This document shows, in pieces, positions 16,650 to 27,583 of a DNA stretch of 64,000 nucleotides. The stretch's first letter is position 1. Every line of letters begins with the position of its first letter. The stretch is from contig NZ_BLLG01000010.1 of NCBI RefSeq assembly GCF_011766325.1, forward strand, positions 62,001-126,000. Reading direction: 5' to 3'. A program made the position numbers and the translations under genes. This DNA is from Streptomyces pacificus. GTDB lineage: Bacteria; Actinomycetota; Actinomycetes; Streptomycetales; Streptomycetaceae. The notes under the pieces are model-generated. The model was not told the DNA's origin. It saw only the letters and a program-made list of their open reading frames with translations, and did not search any database.

Positions 16650-18191
16650 TCAGCCGACCCCCCGGTCGCTGCCGGCCCAGTACGGGTCCCTCAGCCTGAA
16701 TTTCTGGATCTTGCCCGTCGCCGTCCGCGGGATCGCGTCCCGGAACTCCACACTGGTCGGCGCCTTGTACCCCGCCATCCGCTCCTTGCAGTACGCGATG
16801 ATCTCCGCCTCGCTCACCACCGCGCCCTCGGCCGGCACCACCAGTGCCTTGACCGTCTCGCCCCACTTCTCATCCGGCACCCCGATGACCGCGACCTCCG
16901 CCACCGCCGGATGGCTGAAAACGGTGTCCTCCACCTCGATCGACGACACGTTCTCCCCACCGGTGATGATCACGTCCTTCTTCCTGTCGGAGATCGTCAG
17001 ATGCCCGTCCCCGACATCGATCGAACCGCCGTCCCCGGTGCGGAACCAGCCGTCCTGCAGCGCCGCCGCCGTCTCCTCCGGCTTCTCCCAGTAGCCGTCC
17101 AGGACCACGTTCGACCGGGCCAGTACCTCGCCGGAGTCCGCGACGCGCAGGTTCACACCGAGCGCGGGCAGCCCCGCCCGCGACAGTCTGCGGGCCCGCT
17201 CCCCGGCCGGCAGCTCCCCGTCCTCGGGCCGTGCGCGGTTGAACGTCAGCAGCGGCGAGGTCTCCGTCAGACCGTAGATCTGCGTGAACTCCCAGCCCAG
17301 TTCCTCCTCCACCCGCTGGATCATCCGGCTGGGCGGGGGCGCGCCGGCACACACGATCCGTACACGGCCACGCCCCGGAACTCCGCCCTGCCAGTCCTTC
17401 GCCGCGTCCAGCACCGCGTTCCACACCGCAGGGGCGCCGCACATCAGCGTCACGCCGTGCTCGTCCACCCGCCGCAGGATCTCGGCTCCTTCGACCTTGC
17501 GGAGCACCACCTGCTTCACACCGAGCCCCGCCATCACGAACGGCATGCCCCAACCGTTGCAGTGGAACATCGGCAGCGTGTGCATATACACGTCCCTCTC
17601 CCACACCCGCGTGTGCAGACCGAAGGTCAGGCCGTTCACCCAGATGTTGCGGTGCGTGAGCTGGACCCCCTTGGGGCGGGCCGTCGTTCCGGAGGTGTAG
17701 TTGATCGTCGCGGTGGCGTCCTCGTCGGGATTCGACCAGGGGCGCGGCTCCACACCGAACCGCATCAGCTCGTTCTCCGTCTGCTCCCCCAGCACGAACC
17801 GGTGGTCCGTCCTGACGCACTCCGCCGGCTCCCGCACCTCGGGGTCGACCAGCAGTACCGAGGCACCGCTCTGCCGCACCACATACGCGATCTCCTCGGC
17901 CTTCAGACGGAAGTTGACGGGCACGCAGATCCGACCGCTCATCGGCACCGCGAACAGCAACTCCAGCAGACGGGCAGAGTTGTGGCTGACCACCGCCACC
18001 CGCTCGCCCTCCCCCACCCCCAGCGCGTCCAGGCCCGCCTGCCAGGCCCGTACCCGCTCGCCCAGCCGCCCGTACGTCGACACCGGTACCGGCGGCGCGG
18101 GCTGGCTCGGCTCGTCGATCACTGCGGGACTGGCGGCGAAGCCCAGCACCGCCCGGTCCAGGAAGTCCGCAATCGTCATCGGAACGCGCAT
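16650..18191 (-). CDS. acyl-CoA synthetase (AMP-dependent ligase)
   Basis: 513 residues of the ANL superfamily: ATP-dependent activation of a carboxylic acid to an acyl-CoA through an acyl-AMP. The ATP-binding loop YTSGTTARPKG, the QIYGLTETSP motif, the hinge region ISDRKKDVIITGGENVSS and the catalytic Lys in PRTATGKIQKF are all present, so it should be active. A long- or medium-chain fatty acid is the usual substrate for this branch, but specificity is not readable here. ATG 18191 precedes the typical MTIADFLDRA start by four residues, so ATG 18179 is the alternative. Confidence 0.9.
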   Translation of the reverse strand: MRVPMTIADFLDRAVLGFAASPAVIDEPSQPAPPVPVSTYGRLGERVRAWQAGLDALGVGEGERVAVVSHNSARLLELLFAVPMSGRICVPVNFRLKAEEIAYVVRQSGASVLLVDPEVREPAECVRTDHRFVLGEQTENELMRFGVEPRPWSNPDEDATATINYTSGTTARPKGVQLTHRNIWVNGLTFGLHTRVWERDVYMHTLPMFHCNGWGMPFVMAGLGVKQVVLRKVEGAEILRRVDEHGVTLMCGAPAVWNAVLDAAKDWQGGVPGRGRVRIVCAGAPPPSRMIQRVEEELGWEFTQIYGLTETSPLLTFNRARPEDGELPAGERARRLSRAGLPALGVNLRVADSGEVLARSNVVLDGYWEKPEETAAALQDGWFRTGDGGSIDVGDGHLTISDRKKDVIITGGENVSSIEVEDTVFSHPAVAEVAVIGVPDEKWGETVKALVVPAEGAVVSEAEIIAYCKERMAGYKAPTSVEFRDAIPRTATGKIQKFRLRDPYWAGSDRGVG

Positions 18192-18891
18192 CGCTCTCCC
18201 CTGCTCCTCTGTAGGACAACGTGGTGGCTACCCGCGGCTGCCGGTGCCGACCCCGACGATCCCGGCCGGGCTCCGGCGCGGCGGGAGTCCCTCGGCCCGG
18301 TCCCCGGTCGGCCGTCGAGGCCAGCCGGGCACGCAGCCTGCCGGTGCGCCTGCCCGGGATCGGCTGCCTGCCGGTGTGCATTCCCGGGATCAGCCGCCCG
18401 AAGCGGGGCGGCGGCCGCGCTTCTCACGGGGCGGGCCCTGTCCGCCGCGAAGCCGGGGTCCTCGACCGCGACGGCGGCCGTACCGCAGGGCCCTTGGCCA
18501 CGGCACCCGCTCGCACACGGTGATGCCTCTTGACCCTGCTGTGAGGAGAAGCGGGTGGGGAGCCCTGGCACGAGCGCGCTCCCCTCTCGAGGCGTGGATG
18601 ACCGGGAGAGACCGGAACCGCACTCTCCGCGCAGCGGGCCTGCGTACAGACCGGCACCCCGCGCGGGACCGGCCGCCTTGCGGTCGGCGGCCCCAGGCGA
18701 GACCGCGCCCTGCTGCCGGTGACACCCGCCCGGGGGCGCCTGCGGCCTCGCCGCCGTCATGCCGCCGCCGCTGAGCCCCGATATCCTGCCCGTGCCGATC
18801 CCCAGGGGATGCACACGGCGTGGACGCGGGTACAGGGATGTGCACGCGAAAGGCGCGGCGTGCGCCTCGCTCGCACGGGAGGTGACCCAGG
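18192..18891. other. 700-bp gap, no gene seen
   Basis: This lies between divergent acyl-CoA synthetase and corA and must carry both promoters. Open frames on both strands have Arg/Gly/Pro-rich translations without protein-like periodicity. I see no Mg-riboswitch-like structure before corA, though I could not fold the RNA. Confidence 0.5.
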
Positions 18892-20052
18892 ATGCCCCGA
18901 CGGAGCCGTTCCACCCCGGCCTCGAAGCGGACCTCCTGGCGCCGCCGCGTCTCCCCGCCCGCCGCGCCGCCCGGGCCTGCGGAGCCCTCGGCGCCCGCCC
19001 CGCCCGAGCAGCCCCGCACCGGGCGGGAACAGCGCAGCATCGTGCAGGCGGCGCTCTACCGCGACGGCCGCAGGGTGTCGTCGCCGGCGTCGCTCGCGGA
19101 GACCTTCCGCCTGCTCGGGGAGGATCCGGCCGGTATGGCGTGGATCGGCCTCCACCGGCCGACCGAGGCGGAGCTGCGGGCCCTGGCGGAGGAGTTCGAC
19201 CTGCACCAGCTGGCCGTCGAGGACGCCATGGAGGCGCACCAGCGGTCCAAGCTGGAGCGGTACGGGGAGACCCTCTTCGTCGTGCTCCGCGCCGCCCGCT
19301 ACCTCGACGCCCCGGAGGAAGTCGACTTCGGCGAGCTGCACGTCTTCGTCGGCCGCGACTTCGTGATCACGGTCCGCCATGGGGCGGCCCCCGACCTCTC
19401 GGCAGTCCGCCGCCGCATGGAGGCCGACCCCGAGCTGCTCGCCCTGGGCCCCGAGGCGGTGCTCTACGCGATCCTCGACGCGGTCGTGGACGGATACGCG
19501 CCCGTCGTCGCCGGTGTGCAGAACGACATCGACGAGATCGAGACGCAGGTCTTCGGCGGCGATCCGGCGGTGTCGCGCCGTATCTACGAACTCTCGCGGG
19601 AGATGGTCGAGTTCCAGCGCGCCACCCGGCCGCTGGTCGGCATGCTGCACGGCCTGATGGCGGGCTTCGCCAAGTACGGCACGGAGGAGGAGCTCCAGCG
19701 GTACCTCCGCGACGTCGCCGACCATGTCACCCACATCAGTGAGCGCGTCGACGGCTTCCGGCAGGCGCTGGCGGACATCCTGACGGTGAACGCGACCCTG
19801 GTGACACAGCAGCAGAACGCCGAGATGCGGGCACTGGCGGAGGCGGGCTTCGAGCAGAACGAGGAGGTCAAGAAGATCTCCGCCTGGGCTGCCATCCTCT
19901 TCGCCCCCACACTGGTGGGAACCATCTACGGCATGAACTTCGTGAACATGCCCGAGCTGCACTGGGGGTTCGGCTACCCCTTCGCGATCCTGCTGATGGC
20001 GGCGGTGTGCGTGACCCTCTACCTCGTCTTCAAGCGGCGGGGCTGGCTGTAG
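18892..20052 (+). CDS. corA: CorA-family magnesium/cobalt transporter
   Basis: 386 residues. A Pro/Arg-rich N-terminal extension (about 45 residues) precedes the cytoplasmic funnel domain with its long helices. Two C-terminal transmembrane helices follow (ISAWAAILFAPTLVGTI and FAILLMAAVCVTLYLVF), with the diagnostic YGMNF at the end of the first. It forms a pentameric channel for Mg2+ or related divalent cations. A start nearer EQRSIVQAALYRDG is possible since the extension is not conserved. It is convergent with copA. Confidence 0.9.
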   Translation: MPRRSRSTPASKRTSWRRRVSPPAAPPGPAEPSAPAPPEQPRTGREQRSIVQAALYRDGRRVSSPASLAETFRLLGEDPAGMAWIGLHRPTEAELRALAEEFDLHQLAVEDAMEAHQRSKLERYGETLFVVLRAARYLDAPEEVDFGELHVFVGRDFVITVRHGAAPDLSAVRRRMEADPELLALGPEAVLYAILDAVVDGYAPVVAGVQNDIDEIETQVFGGDPAVSRRIYELSREMVEFQRATRPLVGMLHGLMAGFAKYGTEEELQRYLRDVADHVTHISERVDGFRQALADILTVNATLVTQQQNAEMRALAEAGFEQNEEVKKISAWAAILFAPTLVGTIYGMNFVNMPELHWGFGYPFAILLMAAVCVTLYLVFKRRGWL

Positions 20053-20127
20053 GGGGTCGGGCCGGACACGCCGACCGGATGCGCGTCCGCGGACGGCGCT
20101 CTCCCTACCGCGCCGCGCGCCGGCGGT

Positions 20128-22401
<2,274 letters not shown>

Positions 22402-22488
22402 GTCTGCTCCTCGGAGCTCACGGATGCGGTCTGCGCTGGCGGAGGGGCTGGGCCGGTCGGGCGGGGCGGTTCGGCAGAGGCTTGCGCA

Positions 22489-22788
22489 TCAGGCGGCCAT
22501 GCGGCCGGTGACGTCGTATCCGGCCTCGCCGGCGGTCTCGGCCGTCAGCGCGTCGAGCGCGTCGCCGGGCTCGGCTGCGGTCGTCGCCGCAGCCGAGCCG
22601 GTGCCCCCGGCCAGGGCGCCGGCCCCGGCATCGACCGCCGCGACCCCGTCCAGGCCGCACACCAGGCCGCCCACCGCCTTGACGGCGACGCCCTGGCAGC
22701 GGGCACCGCCGACGCCACCGGCCCGGTAGGGGGTCGTGGCCTCCGCGGCGGTGTGACGGCTTCCGCCAGGGGTGCAGCAGGTCGACAC
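22489..22788 (-). CDS. degenerate CopZ-like copper chaperone lacking CxxC
   Basis: 99 residues, GTG start with GGAGG upstream. The frame keeps Streptomyces CopZ landmarks: CCTP near the N-terminus (Cys4-Cys5), a YR strand at 21-22, KAV..LDGVAAVD in the middle and EAGYDVTGR at the end. The metal loop, normally GMTCxxC, reads GVGGARC at 25-31, so Met and the first Cys are lost. There is also an Ala/Gly/Thr insertion after VAAVDAG. It is an intact frame with a good ribosome site, not an obvious frameshift. Copper transfer by the usual mechanism looks impossible. It precedes copA in the same operon. Confidence 0.7.
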   Translation of the reverse strand: MSTCCTPGGSRHTAAEATTPYRAGGVGGARCQGVAVKAVGGLVCGLDGVAAVDAGAGALAGGTGSAAATTAAEPGDALDALTAETAGEAGYDVTGRMAA

Positions 22789-22814
22789 GGGGGATCCTCC
22801 ACAGCCGCCGATCG

Positions 22815-22831
22815 ATACCCCTCCAGGGTAT
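22815..22831. promoter_or_regulatory. CsoR-type operator 1
   Basis: ATACCC-N5-GGGTAT, a perfect 6+5+6 inverted repeat, 27 bases before the CopZ-like GTG. It matches the C/G-tract palindromes bound by CsoR copper sensors. Confidence 0.7.
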
Positions 22832-22848
22832 TAACAACGACTCCATGT

Positions 22849-22865
22849 ATACCCCCTACCCGTAT
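22849..22865. promoter_or_regulatory. CsoR-like site 2 (imperfect)
   Basis: ATACCCCCTACCCGTAT has intact ATAC/GTAT ends but a mismatched core. It lies 34 bp from site 1. Confidence 0.4.
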
Positions 22866-22893
22866 CCGCCGCAAGAGTGATCCGACGTGATCC

Positions 22894-22910
22894 ACACCCC
22901 CTAGGGGTAT
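22894..22910. promoter_or_regulatory. CsoR-type operator 3
   Basis: ACACCCCCTAGGGGTAT contains a perfect ACCCC-N3-GGGGT. It lies 45 bp upstream of site 2 in the gap between the copper operon and rskA. Confidence 0.55.
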
Positions 22911-23039
22911 GTTGAACTGCATCGATCACACGGCGAGCGGTCGCGAGACGAGGAGCCGGCCAGGTGCACCGGACTGCGGATCCCTCTGCGGTCATGCGGG
23001 CACGCGGTCAGGCGGTCATCCGGTCAGGCGGTCATCCGG

Positions 23040-23825
23040 TCATCCAGGAAGCGCGAGCAGCATCAGGGGCGTGGTGGTCGGCCGGGACGATCCGCCGTCG
23101 GGTTCGACGGTGAGTCCGAGGGCGGTGGCGTTGCCGATGTCACCCTCGATGGCCACGGCGCCGTCGTGTTCCAGCAGTCCGGCCGGGTGCATGGTGCCCT
23201 GGTCGTCGTACCAGAGCTGGTAGGTCCTCCCCGGCGCGGGCCTGGGGAGGCCGGTGCCGACGAACACCGCCCTGCCCAGCTGCCTGGACGCGACGACCGC
23301 GGTGGACGCGCCGTTCGTCGTGCGGCCCCGGACCGTGCGGGCGTCGGGGGCGGACATGACCGAGGTCAGGTCTTCGAGTTGCCGGGCTGCCTGCCGCGCC
23401 TGCCGCTGCGACTCGGTGCTCTGCCGGTACTGCCAGGCCGCGACGCCGGCGAGGGCCGCGCCGGCGACGAGGCTTGCGGCGACGAGGAGCGAGCCGCTCC
23501 TGCGGATTCGCGAGAAGATCGATGTGACGGGCCGGGCCGTCGCGGGCACGTGCGGGGGGATCTGGCGCACGGAGTCGATGCCGTGCAGCACCGATTCCCT
23601 CATGCCGCGCGGGGCGGGGGTACGCACCGCTGCGGCGAGGCGGTCGGCGGTGGCGGAGAACCCGGCCACCTCGTCCCGGCACGGCGCGCAGCGCGCGAGG
23701 TGGGCGTCGACCGCGCCGTGTTCGTCGGGTGGAAGCGCGTCGAGGGCGTAGGCGCCGGTGAGGCTGTGCAGTCCCTCGTGGGGCTCCTTGCGGAGTTCCC
23801 TGTGGAATCCCTCGCGGACCCTCAT
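23040..23825 (-). CDS. rskA: anti-sigma-K factor RskA
   Basis: 261 residues. The N-terminal zinc-binding anti-sigma domain has His/Cys ligands in HLARCAPCRDEVAGF. One transmembrane helix (SLLVAASLVAGAALAGVAAW, about 112-131) leads to an extracytoplasmic RskA domain with YQLWYDDQGTMHPAGLL. It holds SigK at the membrane until regulated proteolysis. ATG 23825 overlaps the sigK stop (ATGA), the typical pairing. Confidence 0.9.
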   Translation of the reverse strand: MRVREGFHRELRKEPHEGLHSLTGAYALDALPPDEHGAVDAHLARCAPCRDEVAGFSATADRLAAAVRTPAPRGMRESVLHGIDSVRQIPPHVPATARPVTSIFSRIRRSGSLLVAASLVAGAALAGVAAWQYRQSTESQRQARQAARQLEDLTSVMSAPDARTVRGRTTNGASTAVVASRQLGRAVFVGTGLPRPAPGRTYQLWYDDQGTMHPAGLLEHDGAVAIEGDIGNATALGLTVEPDGGSSRPTTTPLMLLALPG

Positions 23826-24469
23826 GCGGTCACCCCCATGCAGTCGCGAAGCCGGATGAGTCCGTCCCGCATGCGTGTCTTGACCGTCGGAAGCGGCGTG
23901 CCGAGGGTCTGGGCCACTTCCCGGTAGGTCAGCCCCTGGTAGTAGGCGAGCGTGACGGCCTGCCGCTGGATGTCGGTGAGCTGCTTCATACAGCGGCGCA
24001 CCTGCTGGCTCTGCAGTCGGCTCTCCACGCGCTCGGCGACATCGTCGTAGGGGCGTTGCCGGTCGCGTACGGCGTGATCGTGGTCGCGGTGGGCGGCGGC
24101 TTCGGCCGAGCGGACCCGGTCCACGGCACGGCGGTGGGCGAGCATCGTGGCCCAGGCGTGGACACTGCCCTTGCCCGGGTCGTAGCGCGTAGCCCGCCGC
24201 CAGAGGTCGATCATGACCTCCTGTGCGACCTCTTCGGACTGGGCCCGATCGCGTACGATCTTGAGGACGATTCCGAACACGGTGTCGACGACGGCGTCGT
24301 AGAGGGCCGTGAAGGCTTCCTTGTCACCGCACGCGACGCGCCGCATGACCTCGTCCAGTCGCGGTTCGGCCGAGTGCGGCGTGCCGGAAGAAGCGGGTTC
24401 ACTCAACGGGGTTCCCTCACATCGCTGTCGGGTTGCCTCGGGGCGGGCAACTCTCGTGTCCGGCGCCAT
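23822..24469 (-). CDS. sigK: ECF RNA polymerase sigma factor SigK
   Basis: 215 residues at most. Sigma region 2 (FTALYDAVVDTVFGIVLKIV, then AQEVMIDLWRRATRYD) and region 4 (QRQAVTLAYYQGLTYREVAQ, then LPTVKTRMRDGLIRLR) are complete. A TTG at 24406, with AGGGA six bases upstream, is a plausible start giving LSEPASSGTPH. ATG 24469 is the longest option and has a weaker site. It is coupled to rskA. In Mycobacterium the SigK regulon includes fasciclin-domain proteins MPT70/83, and a fasciclin lipoprotein lies nearby here. Confidence 0.88.
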   Translation of the reverse strand: MAPDTRVARPEATRQRCEGTPLSEPASSGTPHSAEPRLDEVMRRVACGDKEAFTALYDAVVDTVFGIVLKIVRDRAQSEEVAQEVMIDLWRRATRYDPGKGSVHAWATMLAHRRAVDRVRSAEAAAHRDHDHAVRDRQRPYDDVAERVESRLQSQQVRRCMKQLTDIQRQAVTLAYYQGLTYREVAQTLGTPLPTVKTRMRDGLIRLRDCMGVTA

Positions 24470-24819
24470 ACTTCCCCGGCACGCCGGCCCTTTGACGACA
24501 CATCAGCAGGCATGCACCGCTCTCTGCGCCGTACTTCCGGGCGGCGTCGCGCCTCCTCGTCCCTCCTTCGCCACGGCCGGTTCCGCGGATGGGTGAACCC
24601 CGGCTCGGCGGGGGCAGGCCGGGTTCGGCGTACGTCCGGGCACCGGGCACCGGCCGTCGGCGGGGCCTTCGCGCTCGCGCCGGCCGGCACAGCCGTGAAG
24701 CGGTCCCCGGCCGCGGCCCGCACCGGGCGGCTGCGTGTGCCGACGGCGCCGGGGCCGGGGGCGCCGGGTCCCAGGACACCGGGCCCAAGCCGAGGGGCGA
24801 GTCGCCGCGAAGTACGGGT
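24470..24819. other. divergent promoter region, sigK / oxidoreductase
   Basis: 350 bases, no gene. The minus strand has CCATCC (24587-24592) followed after 16 bases by CGAAGG, loosely like the mycobacterial SigK promoter. GAAGTAYGG recurs three times (minus near 24465 and 24516, plus near 24808). Meaning unknown. Confidence 0.4.
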
Positions 24820-26424
24820 GTGACCGACAACCGGGCCTTCAACCGTGCCCTTCTCCTGTGCGGGGCCCTGGCGGGCGCCGGCGGCCTGCTGGCCGCGTTC
24901 TGCTCGCTGGCGGTGGCGGAAGCCGTGGCGGCGCTCACCCGGACGGAGGCCGGGCCCGTCGTCGCGGTCGGGGGAGCGTCGATCGACCTCACCCCGGCGC
25001 CTGTGAAGGACTGGGCGGTCCGCAGCTTCGGCACCAAGGACAAGCTGGTGCTGCAGGCGGGCATCCTCTCGGTGCTCGCGCTGTCCGCCGCGGCCCTCGG
25101 CCTGCTCGCCCTGCGCCGTCGGCTGGCCGGTGCGCTCGGAGTCCTGGCCTTCGGTGTGATCGGGGCGCTTGCCGCGCTCGGGCGCCCGGATTCGGCGTCG
25201 TGGACCGACGCCCTGCCGTCGGTCGCCGGGGCACTCGCGGGTGCCGCGGTGCTCTACGTCCTGGCCGGCCGCCTCCCCAGCCCCGGCAGGGCGGTGACAT
25301 CGCATGGGCCGGACGGCTGGGACCGCCGCGGCTTTCTGCTCGCCGCGACGGCGGCCGCCGTCGGCTCCGCCGGAGTGGGGGCGCTGGGCCGGGGGCTGAC
25401 CGCGGCCCGGACCGGTGACGCTGCCGGATCGCGCGCGGCCGTCACCCTGCCGGCTCCCGGGTCGCCGGCCCCCGCCATCGCCTCCCGTGCCGCTCTGCGC
25501 CTCCCGGGCCTGCCGCCGTTCACCACCCCGGCCAAGGACTTCTACCGTGTCGACACCGCGCTCGTGGTACCCAGGGTCGACGCCACGGCATGGCGCCTCA
25601 GGATCCACGGCGAAGGCGTCACCCGCCCGCTCACCCTCACCTTCCGGGACCTGCTGGAGGGCGATCTGATCGAGCGCGACATCACCTTGGCATGTGTGTC
25701 CAACGAGGTCGGCGGGCCCTATGTCGGCACCGGGCGCTGGATCGGCGTACGCCTGGCGGACCTGCTGCGGCGGGCAGGAGTGCGGCCACCGTCACGCGGG
25801 GGCCCTGCGGATCAGCTGGTGGCCCGGTCCGTCGACGGCATGACCCTCGGCACCCCCGTGGAGGACGTCATGGACGGCCGGGACGCCATGCTCGCCGTCG
25901 GGATGAACGGCGAACCGCTGCCCTTCGACCACGGCTTCCCGGTCCGCATGGTCGTCCCCGGCCTCTACGGGTACGTCTCCGCCTGCAAGTGGGTCGAGGA
26001 CATCGAACTCACCACCTTCGACGCCTACGACGCCTACTGGGTGAAGCGGAAGTGGGCCCGCAGGGCTCCCGTCAAGACGCAGTCCCGCATCGACACCCCC
26101 AAGCCCTTCGCGCGCCCGGCACCGGGCACCGTCATGATCGCCGGGGTCGCCTGGGCCCAGCACCGGGGCATCGACCGGGTGGACGTACGAGTCGACGACG
26201 GCCCATGGCGGCCGGCCGACCTGGCGGCCGAACACACCACCGACACCTGGCGCCAGTGGTCCCTCGCCTGGGAGGCGACGCCCGGCACCCACACCCTCAC
26301 CGTCCGCGCCACCGACCGCACCGGTGAGACCCAGACGGAACAGCGCGCCCGCACCGTCCCCGACGGCGCCACCGGCCGGCACAGCGTCGTCGTGACCGTC
26401 ACCCGGCCTTCCGGCACACGGTGA
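24820..26424 (+). CDS. membrane-anchored molybdopterin-dependent oxidoreductase
   Basis: 534 residues. Four N-terminal membrane helices (within about 1-150) precede a sulfite-oxidase/YedY-type molybdopterin domain. The Mo-ligand Cys is in DITLACVSNEVGGPYVG. TGRWIGVRLADLL, RMVVPGLYGYVSACKWVEDIEL and a C-terminal Mo-dimerisation Ig-like domain (VRVDDGPW, LTVRATDRTGE) follow. A DRRGF twin-Arg-like stretch lies before the catalytic part. GTG 24820 is chosen because upstream translation is not protein-like. It probably reduces or oxidises an S/N-oxide outside the cell. The substrate is unknown. It is divergent from sigK. Confidence 0.85.
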   Translation: MTDNRAFNRALLLCGALAGAGGLLAAFCSLAVAEAVAALTRTEAGPVVAVGGASIDLTPAPVKDWAVRSFGTKDKLVLQAGILSVLALSAAALGLLALRRRLAGALGVLAFGVIGALAALGRPDSASWTDALPSVAGALAGAAVLYVLAGRLPSPGRAVTSHGPDGWDRRGFLLAATAAAVGSAGVGALGRGLTAARTGDAAGSRAAVTLPAPGSPAPAIASRAALRLPGLPPFTTPAKDFYRVDTALVVPRVDATAWRLRIHGEGVTRPLTLTFRDLLEGDLIERDITLACVSNEVGGPYVGTGRWIGVRLADLLRRAGVRPPSRGGPADQLVARSVDGMTLGTPVEDVMDGRDAMLAVGMNGEPLPFDHGFPVRMVVPGLYGYVSACKWVEDIELTTFDAYDAYWVKRKWARRAPVKTQSRIDTPKPFARPAPGTVMIAGVAWAQHRGIDRVDVRVDDGPWRPADLAAEHTTDTWRQWSLAWEATPGTHTLTVRATDRTGETQTEQRARTVPDGATGRHSVVVTVTRPSGTR

Positions 26425-26749
26425 CGACGCGCCCAGCGGGGCGATCCGCACACCAGCCCTCGAACTCCCGTCGGAGCGCGCACCAAAGGGTGACTTCTCC
26501 ACGGCCGCGGTCGTCCGCCAATCCGCTCGGGGCCGCGCCCCGAATCCCGAGTGTGACGATCAAACGGGCGACTTCACGAGGCGCCGGCCGATGCCCCTTC
26601 ACCCGCCTCGGACGCGCCCGTGCAGGGACCCCCCGCGGACCTGACGAGTTGAACACCGCCAGGTGACCCCGGCCTCGCCTCCCCGCGCAGACCCCCCACA
26701 CCACATGACCGCTACCCAGAGCAGCGGACCGAACACGATGGAGAACACG
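26425..26749. other. intergenic upstream of the fasciclin gene
   Basis: 325 bases, no gene. CCAATCC (26518-26524) and CCGAAT (26540-26545), 15 bases apart, resemble the mycobacterial SigK -35/-10 pair (CCATCC, CCGAAT) but with short spacing. Low confidence. Confidence 0.35.
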
Positions 26750-27403
26750 ATGAACGCCTTCCGCTTCCGCCGTACCGCCGCCGCCGTCGCTGCGGCGGCC
26801 GTGCTGCCGCTGGTGCTGACCGCGTGCGGGGAAAGCGACTCCCCGACCTCGGCGGCGGGCAAGAGCACGGCCGAGCCGGCCGGCGAGCGGTCGGATCCCG
26901 CCGCGGACGACGCCGCTCCGGGCACCGGCGGGCCGTTCGGGCCGGCCTGTGCGTCGATCCCGAAGGAAGGCGCCGGCTCCTTCACCGGCATGGCGGCGGA
27001 CCCGGTGGCCACCGCCGCCTCCAACAACCCGGCCCTGTCCACTCTGGTCACCGCGGTGAAGAAGGCCGGGCTGGTCGACACCCTCAACAGCGCCCAGAAC
27101 ATCACCGTGTTCGCGCCCACCGACGACGCCTTCGCCAAACTCCCCAAGGCCGACCTGGACAAGGTCCTCGCCGACAAGGACGCGCTGAGCGACCTCCTCA
27201 CGTACCACGTGGTCGGCCGGAAGCTCACCCCGCAGCAGCTTGAGAACGGCAGCTACGAGACGCTGCAGAAGTCGAAGCTCACCACCGAGGGCTCCGGCGA
27301 GGACTACACCGTCAACAGCAGTTCGAAGGTCGTCTGCGGCAACGTCCCCACCGCCAACGCCACCGTCTACCTCGTCGACACGGTCCTGATGCCCACGTCC
27401 TGA
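26750..27403 (+). CDS. fasciclin-domain lipoprotein (MPT70/MPT83-like)
   Basis: 217 residues. The lipoprotein signal peptide has lipobox LTAC. An acidic Pro/Ala linker is followed by one FAS1 domain from about 80 to the end: STLVTAVKKAGLVDTLNS, NITVFAPTDDAFAKLP, LLTYHVVGRKL, and a final VYLVDTVLMP. FAS1 domains mediate adhesion at the cell surface. ATG 26750 has GGAG 7 bases upstream. ATG 26738 is an alternative. With sigK-rskA and the oxidoreductase it recalls the mycobacterial SigK regulon. Terminator hairpins follow. Confidence 0.9.
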   Translation: MNAFRFRRTAAAVAAAAVLPLVLTACGESDSPTSAAGKSTAEPAGERSDPAADDAAPGTGGPFGPACASIPKEGAGSFTGMAADPVATAASNNPALSTLVTAVKKAGLVDTLNSAQNITVFAPTDDAFAKLPKADLDKVLADKDALSDLLTYHVVGRKLTPQQLENGSYETLQKSKLTTEGSGEDYTVNSSSKVVCGNVPTANATVYLVDTVLMPTS

Positions 27404-27412
27404 ACGGCCCGG

Positions 27413-27462
27413 CCGGTCCGCTGCCCGGCACGGCGGCACCCCGGTACCGGGCAGCGGACCGG
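27413..27462. terminator. hairpin between convergent genes
   Basis: A 16-bp perfect stem (27413-27428 with 27447-27462) and an 18-base loop, 10 bases after the fasciclin stop. Confidence 0.7.
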
Positions 27463-27474
27463 CACGGCGGCCGG

Positions 27475-27521
27475 CACGGCGGCGGGGCGCCCCACACGAA
27501 GTGGGCCGCCCCGCCGCCGTG
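27475..27521. terminator. second hairpin, bidirectional terminator
   Basis: A 15-bp stem (27475-27489 with 27507-27521), one mismatch, five more pairs and loop ACGAA. Placed between convergent genes, it can serve both. Confidence 0.8.
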
Positions 27522-27583
27522 GGCGACGAGCACACGACGAGGAACGCCGCCCGCCCCGTGCGGACGGCACCAGCGCTCCGGGC

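Noticed and set aside
18176..18891. Genes in the 700-bp gap before corA
   Set aside because: Long open frames exist on both strands but have Arg/Pro/Gly-rich, low-quality translations and no ribosome sites.
22489..22788. Frameshifted pseudogene of copZ
   Set aside because: The frame is continuous from a GTG with a good ribosome site to a normal C-terminus. The lost motif results from substitutions, not a shift, so I call it a degenerate but intact gene.
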